NCBI GenBank assembly: GCA_035536455.1
Contig: DATLOC010000005.1
Location: 1 to 64,000 of the forward strand
Source of the DNA: DASUNQ01 sp035536455
Lineage (GTDB): Bacteria > Acidobacteriota > Thermoanaerobaculia > Multivoradales > UBA5704
DNA: 64,000 nucleotides
Direction: 5' to 3'
The notes under the pieces are model-generated. The model did no database searches, had not been told where the DNA came from, and worked only from the letters and a program-made list of their open reading frames with translations. How positions within the stretch are numbered: position 1 is the stretch's first letter; each line of letters begins with the position of its first letter. Both the position numbers and the translations under genes were made by a program. This document shows positions 32,578 to 41,732 of the stretch, one piece after another.

Positions 32578-33729
32578 TCAGGGCACGTGCTCGCAGCCGG
32601 TGACGGGGCCGCCGGTGACGATCACGCCGGGGTCCTTCCAGGCGTCGCCGGCGCTGTCGCAGGCGAGGGTGCCGTTGACGGTCGTGGCGTCGCGGAGGAG
32701 GGCGCGCGAGAAGCCGCTGACCTGGGTGTGCCCCTTGAGCTGGCTCTGCTCGCCGGTCTCGAACGCTTGCTCGACGACCAGCGTCGAGAAGTGTTCAAAG
32801 GTGTTGGGTAGCGGGTTCCCCGACGGGCCCACCCCGGTCGAGGTCTGCTGCGCGCCGTAAACGTAGATCTCCCCGTGATCGAACGCTACCAACTGCCCGG
32901 CGAACGGACCGGCCCCGTAGGGGGAGACGGTCGACTCCCCGATGGCGAGACCGGCCGTCCTGGTCACGTTGAGGCTGCAGGGGTAGGCGGTATCCTCGGT
33001 CACGCAGTCGATGTCGGCGTAGGACTGGTTCACGGCGCGGAGACCGCGGCTGCCCGTGACCACGCCGTCGAGCAGGGTCAGCAGACTGCCGAAGCGCGCG
33101 TCGGCCGCGAAACCGGCGTTGTTCTCCAGCCTGCAGCCGGTGCAGAACGCCTCCGAGCTCCGCTGCACGAGGAGGCCCGCCCCGCCGCTGTCCGCGAGGG
33201 TCACCTCGGTGCCGAAGAAGACGCTGCTGAGCGAGACGCGAACGCCGTTGGCCGGGTTGCCGACCATGCGGCAGTTCCGCGCCTCGAAGAAGGAGTATCC
33301 GAGGGCGAGACCGACCCCCCCGGGGCTGGTGTCGGTGAACGAGAGGTTTTCGACGAGCCCCCCGTTCGCGTACCAGACGTGAAGCGCCGCGACCGCCGGC
33401 GGATCGGGCGCCACGCCGCGAATGCCGTCAGTGGCCGGGTCGAGACCATGCAGAGTCAAGCGCTTGCGCTGGATCTGGACGTTCTCGTTGCACAGCCCGC
33501 GGACCTCGATGACGTCGTCGTCTTGGCTCTTGTCGATCGCGGCCTGCAGGCTGTCCCCCTTGGTGCAATCAACGACCGAGCTCTGCGGCGGCCTGGCGGG
33601 CGCGGGCGTCGCCTTGAGGCTCGCCGCGCGGGCCAGGAGCTCCGCTTTGCGGGCGGACGGGGCGGCGCCTGCCGGAAGCGCCAGGCAGGTGAAGCCGAGG
33701 GCCAGAAGGACGTACGCGTTCCCTCTCAT
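32578..33729 (-). CDS. Secreted parallel beta-helix protein
   Basis: 383 residues with a clear signal peptide (MRGNAYVLLALGFTCLALPA) and good GAGGAGG site. The body has the periodic short strands of a right-handed parallel beta-helix: DSLQAAIDKSQDDDVIEVRG, then ENVQIQRKRLTLHGLD, GGLVENLSFTDTSPGG, SFFEARNCRMVGNPANGVRV. It resembles NosD/pectate-lyase-like repeat proteins, without recognisable catalytic residues. Several Cys may form disulphides (VDCTKGD, CTGCRLEN). Probably a cell-surface or secreted carbohydrate-binding or adhesive protein. Function not predictable. Confidence 0.75.
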   Translation of the reverse strand: MRGNAYVLLALGFTCLALPAGAAPSARKAELLARAASLKATPAPARPPQSSVVDCTKGDSLQAAIDKSQDDDVIEVRGLCNENVQIQRKRLTLHGLDPATDGIRGVAPDPPAVAALHVWYANGGLVENLSFTDTSPGGVGLALGYSFFEARNCRMVGNPANGVRVSLSSVFFGTEVTLADSGGAGLLVQRSSEAFCTGCRLENNAGFAADARFGSLLTLLDGVVTGSRGLRAVNQSYADIDCVTEDTAYPCSLNVTRTAGLAIGESTVSPYGAGPFAGQLVAFDHGEIYVYGAQQTSTGVGPSGNPLPNTFEHFSTLVVEQAFETGEQSQLKGHTQVSGFSRALLRDATTVNGTLACDSAGDAWKDPGVIVTGGPVTGCEHVP

Positions 33730-33825
33730 TGTTCCTCCTCAAATGTTTGAAATTACATAGGTTATGCCTGAGAGTGTAGCACGGCGGCGCGAGCGAACCG
33801 CAGGCCTCGGTGGACCGCGGCGCGC

Positions 33826-33831
33826 TATCCT
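33826..33831 (+). promoter_or_regulatory. Putative -10 box of a leaderless promoter
   Basis: TATCCT, then exactly 6 nt, then the ATG of the HD protein, the same layout as before the sensor kinase and the alpha/beta hydrolase. No Shine-Dalgarno sequence. Confidence 0.45.
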
Positions 33832-33837
33832 CCGGCC

Positions 33838-34434
33838 ATGGACCGCGAGGCGGCGTGGCGGCTGGTGCAGGAGAGCGTGCAGGCGGCGGGGCTGCGCCGG
33901 CACATGCTGTCGGTCGAGGCGGCGATGCGCGGCTACGCCGAGCGGCTGGGCGAGGACCCCGAGACCTGGGGGCTCGCCGGGCTCCTCCACGACTGGGACT
34001 GGGAGATCCACCCGACGCTCGAGCAGCACCCGGCCGAGGGGGCGCCGATCCTGAGCGAGCGGGGGTGCCCGGAGACCGTGGTGCGGGCGATCCTCTCCCA
34101 CAACACGCCGGGGACCGGCGTCGAGCGCGAGCGGCCGATCGACTACGCGCTGCTGGCCTGCGACGAGGTGACCGGCCTGATCATCGCCGCCGCCCTCGTC
34201 CGCCCGAGCAAGGACGTGCGGGAGGTGGAGGTCAAGTCGATCCAGAAGCGCTGGAAGGAGAAAGCCTTCGCCGCCGGCGTCGACCGCCCGCACGTCGAGG
34301 AAGCCACCGCCGACTTCTCCCGCGCCTGCTTCGCGGGGCAGCTCGGTCTCTGGGAGCACGTCGGCAACGTGCTCGCGGCGATGCAGGGGGTGGCTACGGA
34401 CCTGGATTTGGACGGACGGCTGGCTCGGGTGTGA
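33838..34434 (+). CDS. HD-domain (HDIG-type) phosphohydrolase
   Basis: 198 residues. The motif H...HD...D is seen as RHMLSVEAAM, GLLHDWDWEIHP and a later SHN/ACDEVTG segment, matching small bacterial HDIG proteins predicted to hydrolyse nucleotides or other phosphomonoesters. The order LLHDWDWE ... EQHPAEGAPILSERGCPE ... AILSHN is typical of the COG2316-like group. Cytoplasmic; no partner domains. Its 3' end overlaps the convergent flavoprotein gene by 41 bp. Substrate unknown. Confidence 0.85.
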   Translation: MDREAAWRLVQESVQAAGLRRHMLSVEAAMRGYAERLGEDPETWGLAGLLHDWDWEIHPTLEQHPAEGAPILSERGCPETVVRAILSHNTPGTGVERERPIDYALLACDEVTGLIIAAALVRPSKDVREVEVKSIQKRWKEKAFAAGVDRPHVEEATADFSRACFAGQLGLWEHVGNVLAAMQGVATDLDLDGRLARV

Positions 34435-35941
34435 CGACCGGGACCCGCCGCCAGGCAAGCTTCGCCGCCAGCCGCAGGTAGTCGAGCTCCGCTGCCAGCC
34501 AGAGCCTGATGCCGCGCGCCGCCATGCGCACCGGGGCGAAGCCGAGGTTGTAAAAGGCGGCGACGCGGCGGCGGTCGTTGCGCCGGCCGGCCTCGCCGGC
34601 GGCGCGGCGGGCGAGGGCGATCTTCGCCAGGCGCCAGTTGTAGAGCCGCATCAGGTGGTAGCTGAAGAGGGCGGGCTTGGGGCCGAGCACCGGCTGCCAG
34701 TGGAAGCGGCCGTGGAGCTTGTAGGCCGGGATCACCAGGAAGAGGTAGTACAGCGCGGTGTCGATGAGGAAGGACGCCGACAGCAGGTCGTGCTCCCCCA
34801 TGTAGAAGTACTTGTCCTTGTAGGCGGCGCGGAAGAAGCGCCAGTAGGAGCGCTGGAAGGCGGCGTTGTGCTCGGCGACGCGCGCGGCCACGTCCTCGCC
34901 GGCGGTCTGGGCGCCGACGATCGCCACCGTCGCGTCCACCGTGAAGGCGGCGTGGTCGAGGCCCGGCGAGTAGTAGGGGTCGAGGAACGCGGCGGCGTCG
35001 CCGAGGAGCGCCCAGCCCGGCCCCATGTACTGGCGGCAGACGTAGGGGAGGTAGGAGTAGCCGCGCAGGTCCTCGCTGCGCAGCCGCGCTCCCTCGATCA
35101 GCTCGGCGAGGGCCGGGATGGCGCGCAGGAAGGCGACGAAATCGGCCTCGCGGTCGCGCCCCTGGTCGAGGGTGTGGATGCGCCGGTCGTAGACCACGCC
35201 GATGCTGGTCTCGCCGTTTCCCAGCGGGATGACCCAGATCCAGTAGCCGAACCCCATGTAGTGGTTGGTGGCCAGGCGGCGGGAGCCGACGTTGCCGCGC
35301 GACAAGGCCAGCGGCCCGCGCGCCGCCAGGTCGTCGACGTGGCGCACCCCCTGCCAGCGCCCCCAGACGGCGGCCGTCGGGTGCTCCTCGTTGCGCTCGA
35401 CGAGCCCCAGTCGCTTGCCGAGGAAGGTGGCACGGCCGGTGGCGTCGAGGAGCCAGCGGCAGGCGACGGTCTCGACGCCCTCGGCGGACTCGATCCTCAG
35501 CCGGTGGTCGTGGTCGCCGAGCTCCACCTCGCGCGCCCGCGCCGGGCGGCGCAGCTCCGCCCCCTCGGCGACGGCGGAAGCGAGGAGGTGCTCGTCGAGG
35601 GTGTCGCGGCGGAGCTGGAAGGAGGGGACGGTGCTGCGCAGGTAGGGTCCGGTCTCGCTGGCGTTGGCGTGGCCGGAGACCCGCTCGTTAGAGAACCAGT
35701 AGCGCAGCCCCTCCTTGGGCAGGTGCTCGCTCTCCAGGTGCCGCCACTGGGCCAGCCTCCGGGTGAGGAACATGCCCGACATCTCGGTCGTGGCCTCGCC
35801 GACCTTGGCGTCGAAGGCCTCCTGCTTCTCGACGATCAGGACCGAGAGATGCGGGTGGTCGCGGCGCAGCAGGAGCGCCGCCGAGGCGCCGCTGAAGGCC
35901 CCGCCGAGCACCACCACGTCGTAGCGCCGTACCGCGTCCAT
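34394..35941 (-). CDS. FAD-dependent oxidoreductase, halogenase/geranylgeranyl-reductase-like
   Basis: 515 residues from the ATG at 35941; the frame is open 12 codons further. The N-terminus is a Rossmann FAD site (YDVVVLGGAFSGASAALLL). Then come KVGEATTEMSGMF, the WLLDATGR strand and the GDAAAFLDPYYSPGLDHA motif that closes the FAD pocket, as in tryptophan-halogenase-like monooxygenases. The halogenase GWxWxIP motif appears as GYWIWVIPLG. The conserved active-site Lys of halogenases cannot be placed with confidence, so a hydroxylase or reductase role is also possible. The C-terminal 130 residues are basic and helical, perhaps membrane-associated (YYLFLVIPAY). Confidence 0.8.
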   Translation of the reverse strand: MDAVRRYDVVVLGGAFSGASAALLLRRDHPHLSVLIVEKQEAFDAKVGEATTEMSGMFLTRRLAQWRHLESEHLPKEGLRYWFSNERVSGHANASETGPYLRSTVPSFQLRRDTLDEHLLASAVAEGAELRRPARAREVELGDHDHRLRIESAEGVETVACRWLLDATGRATFLGKRLGLVERNEEHPTAAVWGRWQGVRHVDDLAARGPLALSRGNVGSRRLATNHYMGFGYWIWVIPLGNGETSIGVVYDRRIHTLDQGRDREADFVAFLRAIPALAELIEGARLRSEDLRGYSYLPYVCRQYMGPGWALLGDAAAFLDPYYSPGLDHAAFTVDATVAIVGAQTAGEDVAARVAEHNAAFQRSYWRFFRAAYKDKYFYMGEHDLLSASFLIDTALYYLFLVIPAYKLHGRFHWQPVLGPKPALFSYHLMRLYNWRLAKIALARRAAGEAGRRNDRRRVAAFYNLGFAPVRMAARGIRLWLAAELDYLRLAAKLAWRRVPVVTPEPAVRPNPGP

Positions 35942-35986
35942 CGTCCCGGCCGATCCTACCGCGGGAGGCGGGGGCACGTCGCTTGC

Positions 35987-36003
35987 ACTGTCCGGAAGAC
36001 AGT
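35987..36003. promoter_or_regulatory. Short inverted repeat upstream of the DUF2383 gene
   Basis: ACTGTC and GACAGT (35987-35992, 35998-36003) are perfect 6-bp arms with a 5-nt spacer, 20 nt before the ATG. It could be an operator or a small hairpin at the start of the leader. The strong AAAGGAGG ribosome-binding site follows at 36007-36014. Confidence 0.4.
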
Positions 36004-36022
36004 CTTAAAGGAGGACTACTGC

Positions 36023-36505
36023 ATGACGACCAACACCATGACCGGCATCGAGACCCTCAACAGCCTCTTGCGCGGCGAGATGTCGGCGATCGAGACCTAT
36101 CGCTTGGCGATCGAGAAGCTCGGCAACGAGCCGGGCGCGGAGGACCTGCACGCCTTCCAGCGCGAGCACCGCGACGCCGCCGACCGCCTCTGGCACCACG
36201 TCGAGCGCCACGAGGGGCGGCCGCCGGCCGACTCCGGGCCCTGGGGGAGCTTCGCCAAGCTGGTGCAGGGGACGGCCAACCTGTTCGGCGACGCCGCGGC
36301 CCTCAAGTCCCTCAAGGAGGGCGAGGAGCACGGCCTCAAGGAGTACGAGGAGGCGCTCCGCAACACCGACCTGCCCGAGAAGAGCAGGGAGCTGCTCGGC
36401 GAGCTCCTGGCCAAGCAGCGCCAGCACATCGCCACCCTCGACCGGCTGATCGAGGTCCAGCTCGGCAGCGCTCGTCCCGCGACCCCGCCCAACACCCGGA
36501 TGTAG
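36023..36505 (+). CDS. DUF2383 / ferritin-like four-helix protein
   Basis: 160 residues with the PA2169-type DUF2383 fold: TLNSLLRGEMSAIETYRLAIEKL, then FQREHRDAADRLWHHVERHEG, later EEHGLKEYEEALRN and LAKQRQHIATLDRLI. The repeated E...ExxH pattern across four helices is that of ferritin-like proteins and implies a di-metal site. Members are often stress-induced in other bacteria; function unproven. It stands alone, with its own strong ribosome-binding site before and a GC-rich terminator-like hairpin after. Confidence 0.85.
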   Translation: MTTNTMTGIETLNSLLRGEMSAIETYRLAIEKLGNEPGAEDLHAFQREHRDAADRLWHHVERHEGRPPADSGPWGSFAKLVQGTANLFGDAAALKSLKEGEEHGLKEYEEALRNTDLPEKSRELLGELLAKQRQHIATLDRLIEVQLGSARPATPPNTRM

Positions 36506-36521
36506 AGCTGTACGGTTCAGG

Positions 36522-36545
36522 GCCGGCGCCCGCGAGGGCGCCGGC
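36522..36545 (+). terminator. Perfect GC-rich hairpin after the DUF2383 gene
   Basis: A 10-bp perfect stem GCCGGCGCCC / GGGCGCCGGC closed by a GNRA-type tetraloop (GCGA), 16 bp after the stop codon. The downstream sequence (TCAGCTCTCCTCTC) is pyrimidine-rich but not a true T tract. Likely terminator isolating this gene from the patatin operon. Confidence 0.6.
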
Positions 36546-36676
36546 TCAGCTCTCCTCTCCCACCCTGCCGCGCCGTTCCTGCTGATATGATGTAACGGTC
36601 AATTCGGGCAAACAGCCTAAGCAACAGGCCGCTCCGGCGGTGGCGCGGCCGGCGTCTCATCGCGGAGAGGACCACC

Positions 36677-39151
36677 ATGCGGTCTCGTTGTCTCCTCGGC
36701 ACCTGCCTTCTCCTCCTCCTGGCCCGTGGTGCGGTTTCGGCCGCCACCCCGCCGCCCCCGTCATCCCCGGAAGCGCGGCAGCAACGGCAGGAGCTGACCG
36801 ACGTCCCCTACCGGCCGACGGCGCCGACCCGCGAGCTGCGTCTCGGCCTCGTCTGCTACGGCGGCGTCTCCCTTGCCATCTACATGCACGGCATCACCCG
36901 CGAGCTGCACAACCTGGTGCTCGCCTCGCGCGCCCTGGAGGCCGACGTGCCGGCCGACGAGCTGCCGCCGGGCTCCATCCGCGCCTACCACGCGGCCCTC
37001 GCCGACCTCGAGCGCCGGGACGGCGTCCAGACGCGCGTCCTGATCGACTCGATCGCCGGCACCTCGGCCGGCGGCATCAACGGCGTCTTCCTGGCCAAGG
37101 CCCTGGCCCACGACCTGCCGCAGGACTCGCTGCGCGACCTCTGGCTGGAAAAGGGGGACATCAACCGCCTGCTCGGCGGCCGCTTCCAGGGCTTCCTGCG
37201 CCTCGTCCGCCTGGCCGTCGGCCTGCCGTTCGGCAAGGCCCGGCCGCCGCTTTCGGGCGACCTGATGTTCCGTTGGATCCACGAGGCGCTGACCGAGATG
37301 AACCGGCACGAGCAGCGGCTGTCGCTGGTGCCGCGCGGCCACGAGCTGCGGCTCTTCGTCACCGCCACCGACTTCTACGGCCTGGCCCGCCACGTGCCGG
37401 TGGGGGACCCGGCGGCGGCGATCGAGAAGCAGCACCGCGGCGTGCTCTCGTTCCGCTACGCCCGCCGCCCCGACGGCACACCGTCCGCCGACGACTTCGG
37501 CCCCGAGGACGACCCGGTCCTCGCCTTCGCCGCTCGCGCCACCTCCTCGTTCCCGGGCGCCTTCCCGCCGATCAACCTGCGCAACATCCAGAAGAACGTC
37601 GCCGGGGTCAGCGACGAGCGGCTGCGCGAGATCGCCGAGCAGTTCTTCCGCCTCTACGAGCTGGAGGATGCGGACGCCGCCGAGACCTACTTCGTGGACG
37701 GCGGCGTGCTCGACAACTACCCCTTCGGCCTGACCATCGCCGACATCGTCTCCCGCCCCTCGGCGCGCGAGGCCAAGCGCCTGCTGCTCTACCTGCAGCC
37801 CGACCCGGGGCAGCCGCCGGGCGCCGCGCCGGGCCGCGAGCCGGGGTTCGTGGGCACGATCTGGGGCGGCCTCTCGACGATCTCGGGCTACGAGCCGATC
37901 GCCGACGACCTCGGGCGGGTGCAGAGCTTCAACGCCCGCGTGGCGCGGCTCAAGGACATCATCGCGCGCTCGACGCCGGCGGTGAGCGACGTGCTCGCCG
38001 ACCGCGCCGGCCTCGACCCCGGCAAGGCGCTGCCGCCCTTGGAGGAGATCGCCGGCAAGCGGCAGCTCCTCGACCAGCTGGTGCGGGAGACCTCGCCGCT
38101 CCTCTACGAGGGCTACTTCCAGATCCGCGTCCACTCGGTCGTGGACCAGCTCGGCTCGGTGCTCGCGCGCCGCTGTGCCTTCCCGCCCGAGAGCAACCAC
38201 GCCCTCTTCGTCGCCGCGGCGGTGCGCGACTGGGCCGGGCGCCACCGCCTGATCGGCGACGCCGCCGACCGCGCGGCGCAGGAGCGCTTCGTCGCCGCGC
38301 TCGACCTCGGCTACAGCCGCCGCCAGCTTCGCTTCGTCGAGGACGCCGTCGACTCGCTCTACGCCGAGATCGCGCCGGGCGCGCACCCCGACCGCGGCGA
38401 GCTCGACGCCGCGAAAGTGCGGCTCCAGGAGGTCGTCGAGGAGCTGTCGGCGGTGATCCAGGGGCGCGACCTGCCGGCGGCGCTGCAGCAGGAGCTCGCC
38501 GGGCTGTGCGGCACCGTCGATCCCTGGGCCGGCGGCGCGGCGCTGTCGGCCGCCGCGGCGGCCTGGGCCGGCGAGCACGCCGGGGCGCTCGACAGGCTCG
38601 AGGAGGCTCTGGTGAGCCACGTCGGCGGCCGCCGCGAGGCAATCCGCGCGAAGCTCTACGCGGTCTTCCGCGACCTGACCGGCGGCTGGGCGCCGGCGGC
38701 GCGCGAGCGCGTCCTCGTCCAGTACCTCGGCTTCCCCTTTTGGGACGCCCTCGTCTACCCGCTGCGCAGCCTGGGGGACGTCGGCGAGATCCAGGAGATC
38801 AACGTCTACCGCATCAGCCCGGACGACGCCGTCGCGCTCGGCGGCGGCATCGCGGCCGAGAAGCTCGAAGGGGTGGCGCTCGGCCACTTCGCCGCCTTCT
38901 TCGCCCGCGACAAGCGCGAGAACGACTACCTCTGGGGGCGGCTCGACGGCGCCGAGCGCCTGCTGGCGCTGCTCGGGCCGGAGGGCCGGCGGCACCTCGG
39001 CGCCGCCTTCTCGGGCGTGCTCGATGAGGAGGCCCCGGCCCTGCCGACGACGGCCGGCCTCGTCCGCGAGCTGCGGCGCAAGATCGACAGCCTGCCCGCG
39101 GCGGCCGCCCAAACCGACGCAGCACTCGAACCGAAGGGGGGATCCCGGTGA
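36677..39151 (+). CDS. Secreted patatin-like phospholipase with DUF3376-type C-terminus
   Basis: 824 residues. A signal peptide (about 1-22) precedes the patatin domain: RLGLVCYGGVSLAIYMHGI (oxyanion strand), the nucleophile elbow GTSAGG (Ser130) and the catalytic Asp341 in VDGGVLDNYPFG. The long helical C-terminal half (about 450-800) matches patatin-like proteins of the TIGR03607/DUF3376 group, found mainly in environmental bacteria. Predicted lipid acyl hydrolase. It opens a six-gene operon and overlaps the cytochrome gene as GTGA. A TATGAT (36586-36591) about 85 bp upstream could be its -10. Confidence 0.88.
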   Translation: MRSRCLLGTCLLLLLARGAVSAATPPPPSSPEARQQRQELTDVPYRPTAPTRELRLGLVCYGGVSLAIYMHGITRELHNLVLASRALEADVPADELPPGSIRAYHAALADLERRDGVQTRVLIDSIAGTSAGGINGVFLAKALAHDLPQDSLRDLWLEKGDINRLLGGRFQGFLRLVRLAVGLPFGKARPPLSGDLMFRWIHEALTEMNRHEQRLSLVPRGHELRLFVTATDFYGLARHVPVGDPAAAIEKQHRGVLSFRYARRPDGTPSADDFGPEDDPVLAFAARATSSFPGAFPPINLRNIQKNVAGVSDERLREIAEQFFRLYELEDADAAETYFVDGGVLDNYPFGLTIADIVSRPSAREAKRLLLYLQPDPGQPPGAAPGREPGFVGTIWGGLSTISGYEPIADDLGRVQSFNARVARLKDIIARSTPAVSDVLADRAGLDPGKALPPLEEIAGKRQLLDQLVRETSPLLYEGYFQIRVHSVVDQLGSVLARRCAFPPESNHALFVAAAVRDWAGRHRLIGDAADRAAQERFVAALDLGYSRRQLRFVEDAVDSLYAEIAPGAHPDRGELDAAKVRLQEVVEELSAVIQGRDLPAALQQELAGLCGTVDPWAGGAALSAAAAAWAGEHAGALDRLEEALVSHVGGRREAIRAKLYAVFRDLTGGWAPAARERVLVQYLGFPFWDALVYPLRSLGDVGEIQEINVYRISPDDAVALGGGIAAEKLEGVALGHFAAFFARDKRENDYLWGRLDGAERLLALLGPEGRRHLGAAFSGVLDEEAPALPTTAGLVRELRRKIDSLPAAAAQTDAALEPKGGSR

Positions 39152-41712
39152 AGAAAGCCCTGATCGTTGTCGCCCTGGTGGTGGTGGCGGTAGTGGCGGT
39201 GCTCGCCGCCGGCTTCTGGCTCGACCGCCGGAAGCCGGAGCCGGGCACGGTGCTCGACGAGGCGGCGGCGGCAGACCGCGAGCCGGAGAGCCTGCGCGGC
39301 GCCGACGAGGACTACTTCCACGACATGGACTACGGCGCCACGCACGACCCCGAGGCGCTGCGCGCCGCGCTCGACCCCTACGTGCCCGGCATCTCCGCCG
39401 CCGACGCCGTCAAGGCGGTGGCGCGGGGGCGCAACAACTGGAACGTCTGGAGCGGCGGCAACGACCGCTTCTGGGACGAGATCTCGCGCCGCAGCGTGAA
39501 CGCGCTCGACTTCCTCAAGACGATCTCCGGCCACCCCAGCCTGCGCTACGGCCGGCACAACCGCTGGGAGTACCTGGGGCTGGTCAACGAGCCCTGCTTC
39601 GAGGAGGCCAAGGGGCCGAACAAGGACCGCTTCGACCTCTGGCTCGACGTGCGCAAGGCAGGGCCCGGCTGCCCGCCCGATCCCTTCGAGAACGAGACCA
39701 AGTACCCGGGCGTCAAGACCGGCGCCCGCGGCAGCGCGCACCTCCCGGTCGGCTCCTACTACGGCTACGCCACCGGCGTCGTCGGCCTGCGCCTCTTCCC
39801 CAACCCGGCGTTCGACGAGAAGGCCGCCGAGGAATGGGACGCCGAGAAGTACTACACCGACCCCGACTACTACAACCGCGAGAAGCTGGTGAAGCCCTAC
39901 CGGGTCGGGATGTCCTGCGGCTTCTGCCACGTCGGGCCCAACCCCACGAACCCGCCGGCCGACCCCGAGAACCCGACCTGGGCGAACCTCAACAGCAACC
40001 CCGGCGCCCAGTACTTCTGGACCGACCGCATTTTCTTCTGGCCCCCCGACGACTCCCTGCAGCCCGGCGTCGAGCGCGAGCCGCAGCAGAAGAAGTCGGA
40101 CAACTACATCTTCCAGCTCTTCCACACCTCCCGGCCGGGGGCGCTCGACACCTCGCTCGTCTCCTCCGACATGATCAACAACCCGCGCACCATGAACGCG
40201 GTCTACAACGTCGGCGCGCGGCTGGCGAACGCTGAGCGCTGGGGCAAGGAGAAGCTCGACGGCGGCGGCCGCGACAACCGGCAGTTCAACGACTTCGTCC
40301 CGGCCGGGAGCCCGCTCGCCAAGTACTACAGCGACCCGGACGCGGTGTTCACGCCGCGCGTCCTCAAGGACGGCGCCGACTCGGTGGGGGCCCTGGGGGC
40401 GCTCAACCGCGTCTTCATTAACATCGGCATGTTCAGCGAGGAGTGGCTGCTGCACTTCATCCCGATGGTCGGCGGCCCCGACGTGACGCCGATCAAGATC
40501 GCCGACGCGCGGCGCAACTCCTCCTATTGGCGCGCCAACGAGCTGCAGACGCCGGACACCGCGCTCTTCTTCCTCGCCACCGCCAAGCCCGACTACTTGA
40601 AGAACGCTCCGGGAGGGAGCGCCTACTTGGGCGGCGGCGGCGCGCTGACCCGCGGCAAAGAGGTCTTCGCCGAGCGCTGCGCCCGCTGCCATTCGAGCAA
40701 GCTGCCGCCCAAGGCGGCCACCAACTTCTTCCCCGACAACGGGTGCGTCGGCCCCAACTACCTCGACTGCTGGAACGACTACTGGCGCTGGACGAAGACG
40801 CCGGAGTTCAGGAGCGCGATGCGCGAGATCGTCCTCGCCGAGGACTTCCTGGAGGACAACTTCCTCTCGACCGAGCTGCGCGTGCCGGTGACGCTGCTGC
40901 AGACCAACGCCTGCAGCCCGCTCGCCACCAACGCCATCGAGGACAACATCTGGGACAACTTCTCCTCGGCGTCCTACAAGAGCCTGCCCTCGGTGGGGAA
41001 GGTCATGGTCCACCGGCCGTACAGCGGCGAGCCCTACCTCTACACGATGCCCGCCGGCGGCCGCGGCTACACCCGGCCGGCGTCGCTGATCAGCCTCTGG
41101 TCGACCTCGCCGTATCTCCTCAACAACACGGTCGGCCAGTTCTACTGGAGCGGCTCGGTCGCCGACCGCATGGCGGGCTTCGAGGACGGCATCCGCAAGA
41201 TGCTCTGGCCGTCGCGGCGGGAGGGGGACCGCAGCTATAAGACGGTCTCCGGCCACTCGCACCCGGGCGTCATCGACGTCACCACCGAGCGCAGCTACCT
41301 GCGGGCGAGCGCCGGCTTCCTACCCGGCTTCCTGGCGCCGCTCACCGGCCTCCTCGACCGCCTGATCCCCAACGTCTTCGGCGGCGGCGGCATCGAGCTC
41401 GGGCCGATCCCCAAGGGGACCCCCGTCAACCTGCTGACCAACATCGACCTGCAGAAGAAGCCGCAGGTGCTGGCCCTGCTGCTGCGCATCAAGCGCGACC
41501 TCAAGGCGCTGCCGCGCGATGCCAGCGACGAGGAGGCGCGCAAGGTCTTCCGCAACCTGGTGCCCAAGCTCCTCGAGGTCAACAAGTGCCCCGATTTCGT
41601 GGTCAACCGCGGCCACTACTTCGGTACCAGCTTCCTCCCCGCGAGCGAGCGGGAGCCGGGGTTGAGCGACGCCGACAAGGAGGCCCTGATCCAGTTCCTC
41701 AAGACGTTCTGA
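39148..41712 (+). CDS. Membrane-anchored di-haem cytochrome c
   Basis: 854 residues starting with an uncleaved-looking signal anchor (about 4-24). Two haem-binding motifs are visible: CGFCH (257-261, in VGMSCGFCHVGPNP) and CARCH (511-515, in FAERCARCHSSKLPP). The second lies in a mono-haem cytochrome c-like domain preceded by LTRGKEVF. The whole is much longer than di-haem peroxidases (about 350 residues). Several further conserved Cys (PNYLDCWNDYW, TNACSP) may form disulphides. Likely a periplasmic electron acceptor or oxidase working with the GMC oxidoreductase encoded 20 bp downstream. Exact reaction unknown. Confidence 0.8.
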   Translation: MKKALIVVALVVVAVVAVLAAGFWLDRRKPEPGTVLDEAAAADREPESLRGADEDYFHDMDYGATHDPEALRAALDPYVPGISAADAVKAVARGRNNWNVWSGGNDRFWDEISRRSVNALDFLKTISGHPSLRYGRHNRWEYLGLVNEPCFEEAKGPNKDRFDLWLDVRKAGPGCPPDPFENETKYPGVKTGARGSAHLPVGSYYGYATGVVGLRLFPNPAFDEKAAEEWDAEKYYTDPDYYNREKLVKPYRVGMSCGFCHVGPNPTNPPADPENPTWANLNSNPGAQYFWTDRIFFWPPDDSLQPGVEREPQQKKSDNYIFQLFHTSRPGALDTSLVSSDMINNPRTMNAVYNVGARLANAERWGKEKLDGGGRDNRQFNDFVPAGSPLAKYYSDPDAVFTPRVLKDGADSVGALGALNRVFINIGMFSEEWLLHFIPMVGGPDVTPIKIADARRNSSYWRANELQTPDTALFFLATAKPDYLKNAPGGSAYLGGGGALTRGKEVFAERCARCHSSKLPPKAATNFFPDNGCVGPNYLDCWNDYWRWTKTPEFRSAMREIVLAEDFLEDNFLSTELRVPVTLLQTNACSPLATNAIEDNIWDNFSSASYKSLPSVGKVMVHRPYSGEPYLYTMPAGGRGYTRPASLISLWSTSPYLLNNTVGQFYWSGSVADRMAGFEDGIRKMLWPSRREGDRSYKTVSGHSHPGVIDVTTERSYLRASAGFLPGFLAPLTGLLDRLIPNVFGGGGIELGPIPKGTPVNLLTNIDLQKKPQVLALLLRIKRDLKALPRDASDEEARKVFRNLVPKLLEVNKCPDFVVNRGHYFGTSFLPASEREPGLSDADKEALIQFLKTF

Positions 41713-41732
41713 GCGGCCGAGAGACGACGCGC

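Noticed and set aside
35983..36011. Promoter TTGCAC-17-TAAAGG before the DUF2383 gene
   Set aside because: The -10 would overlap the strong ribosome-binding site, leaving that site outside the transcript.
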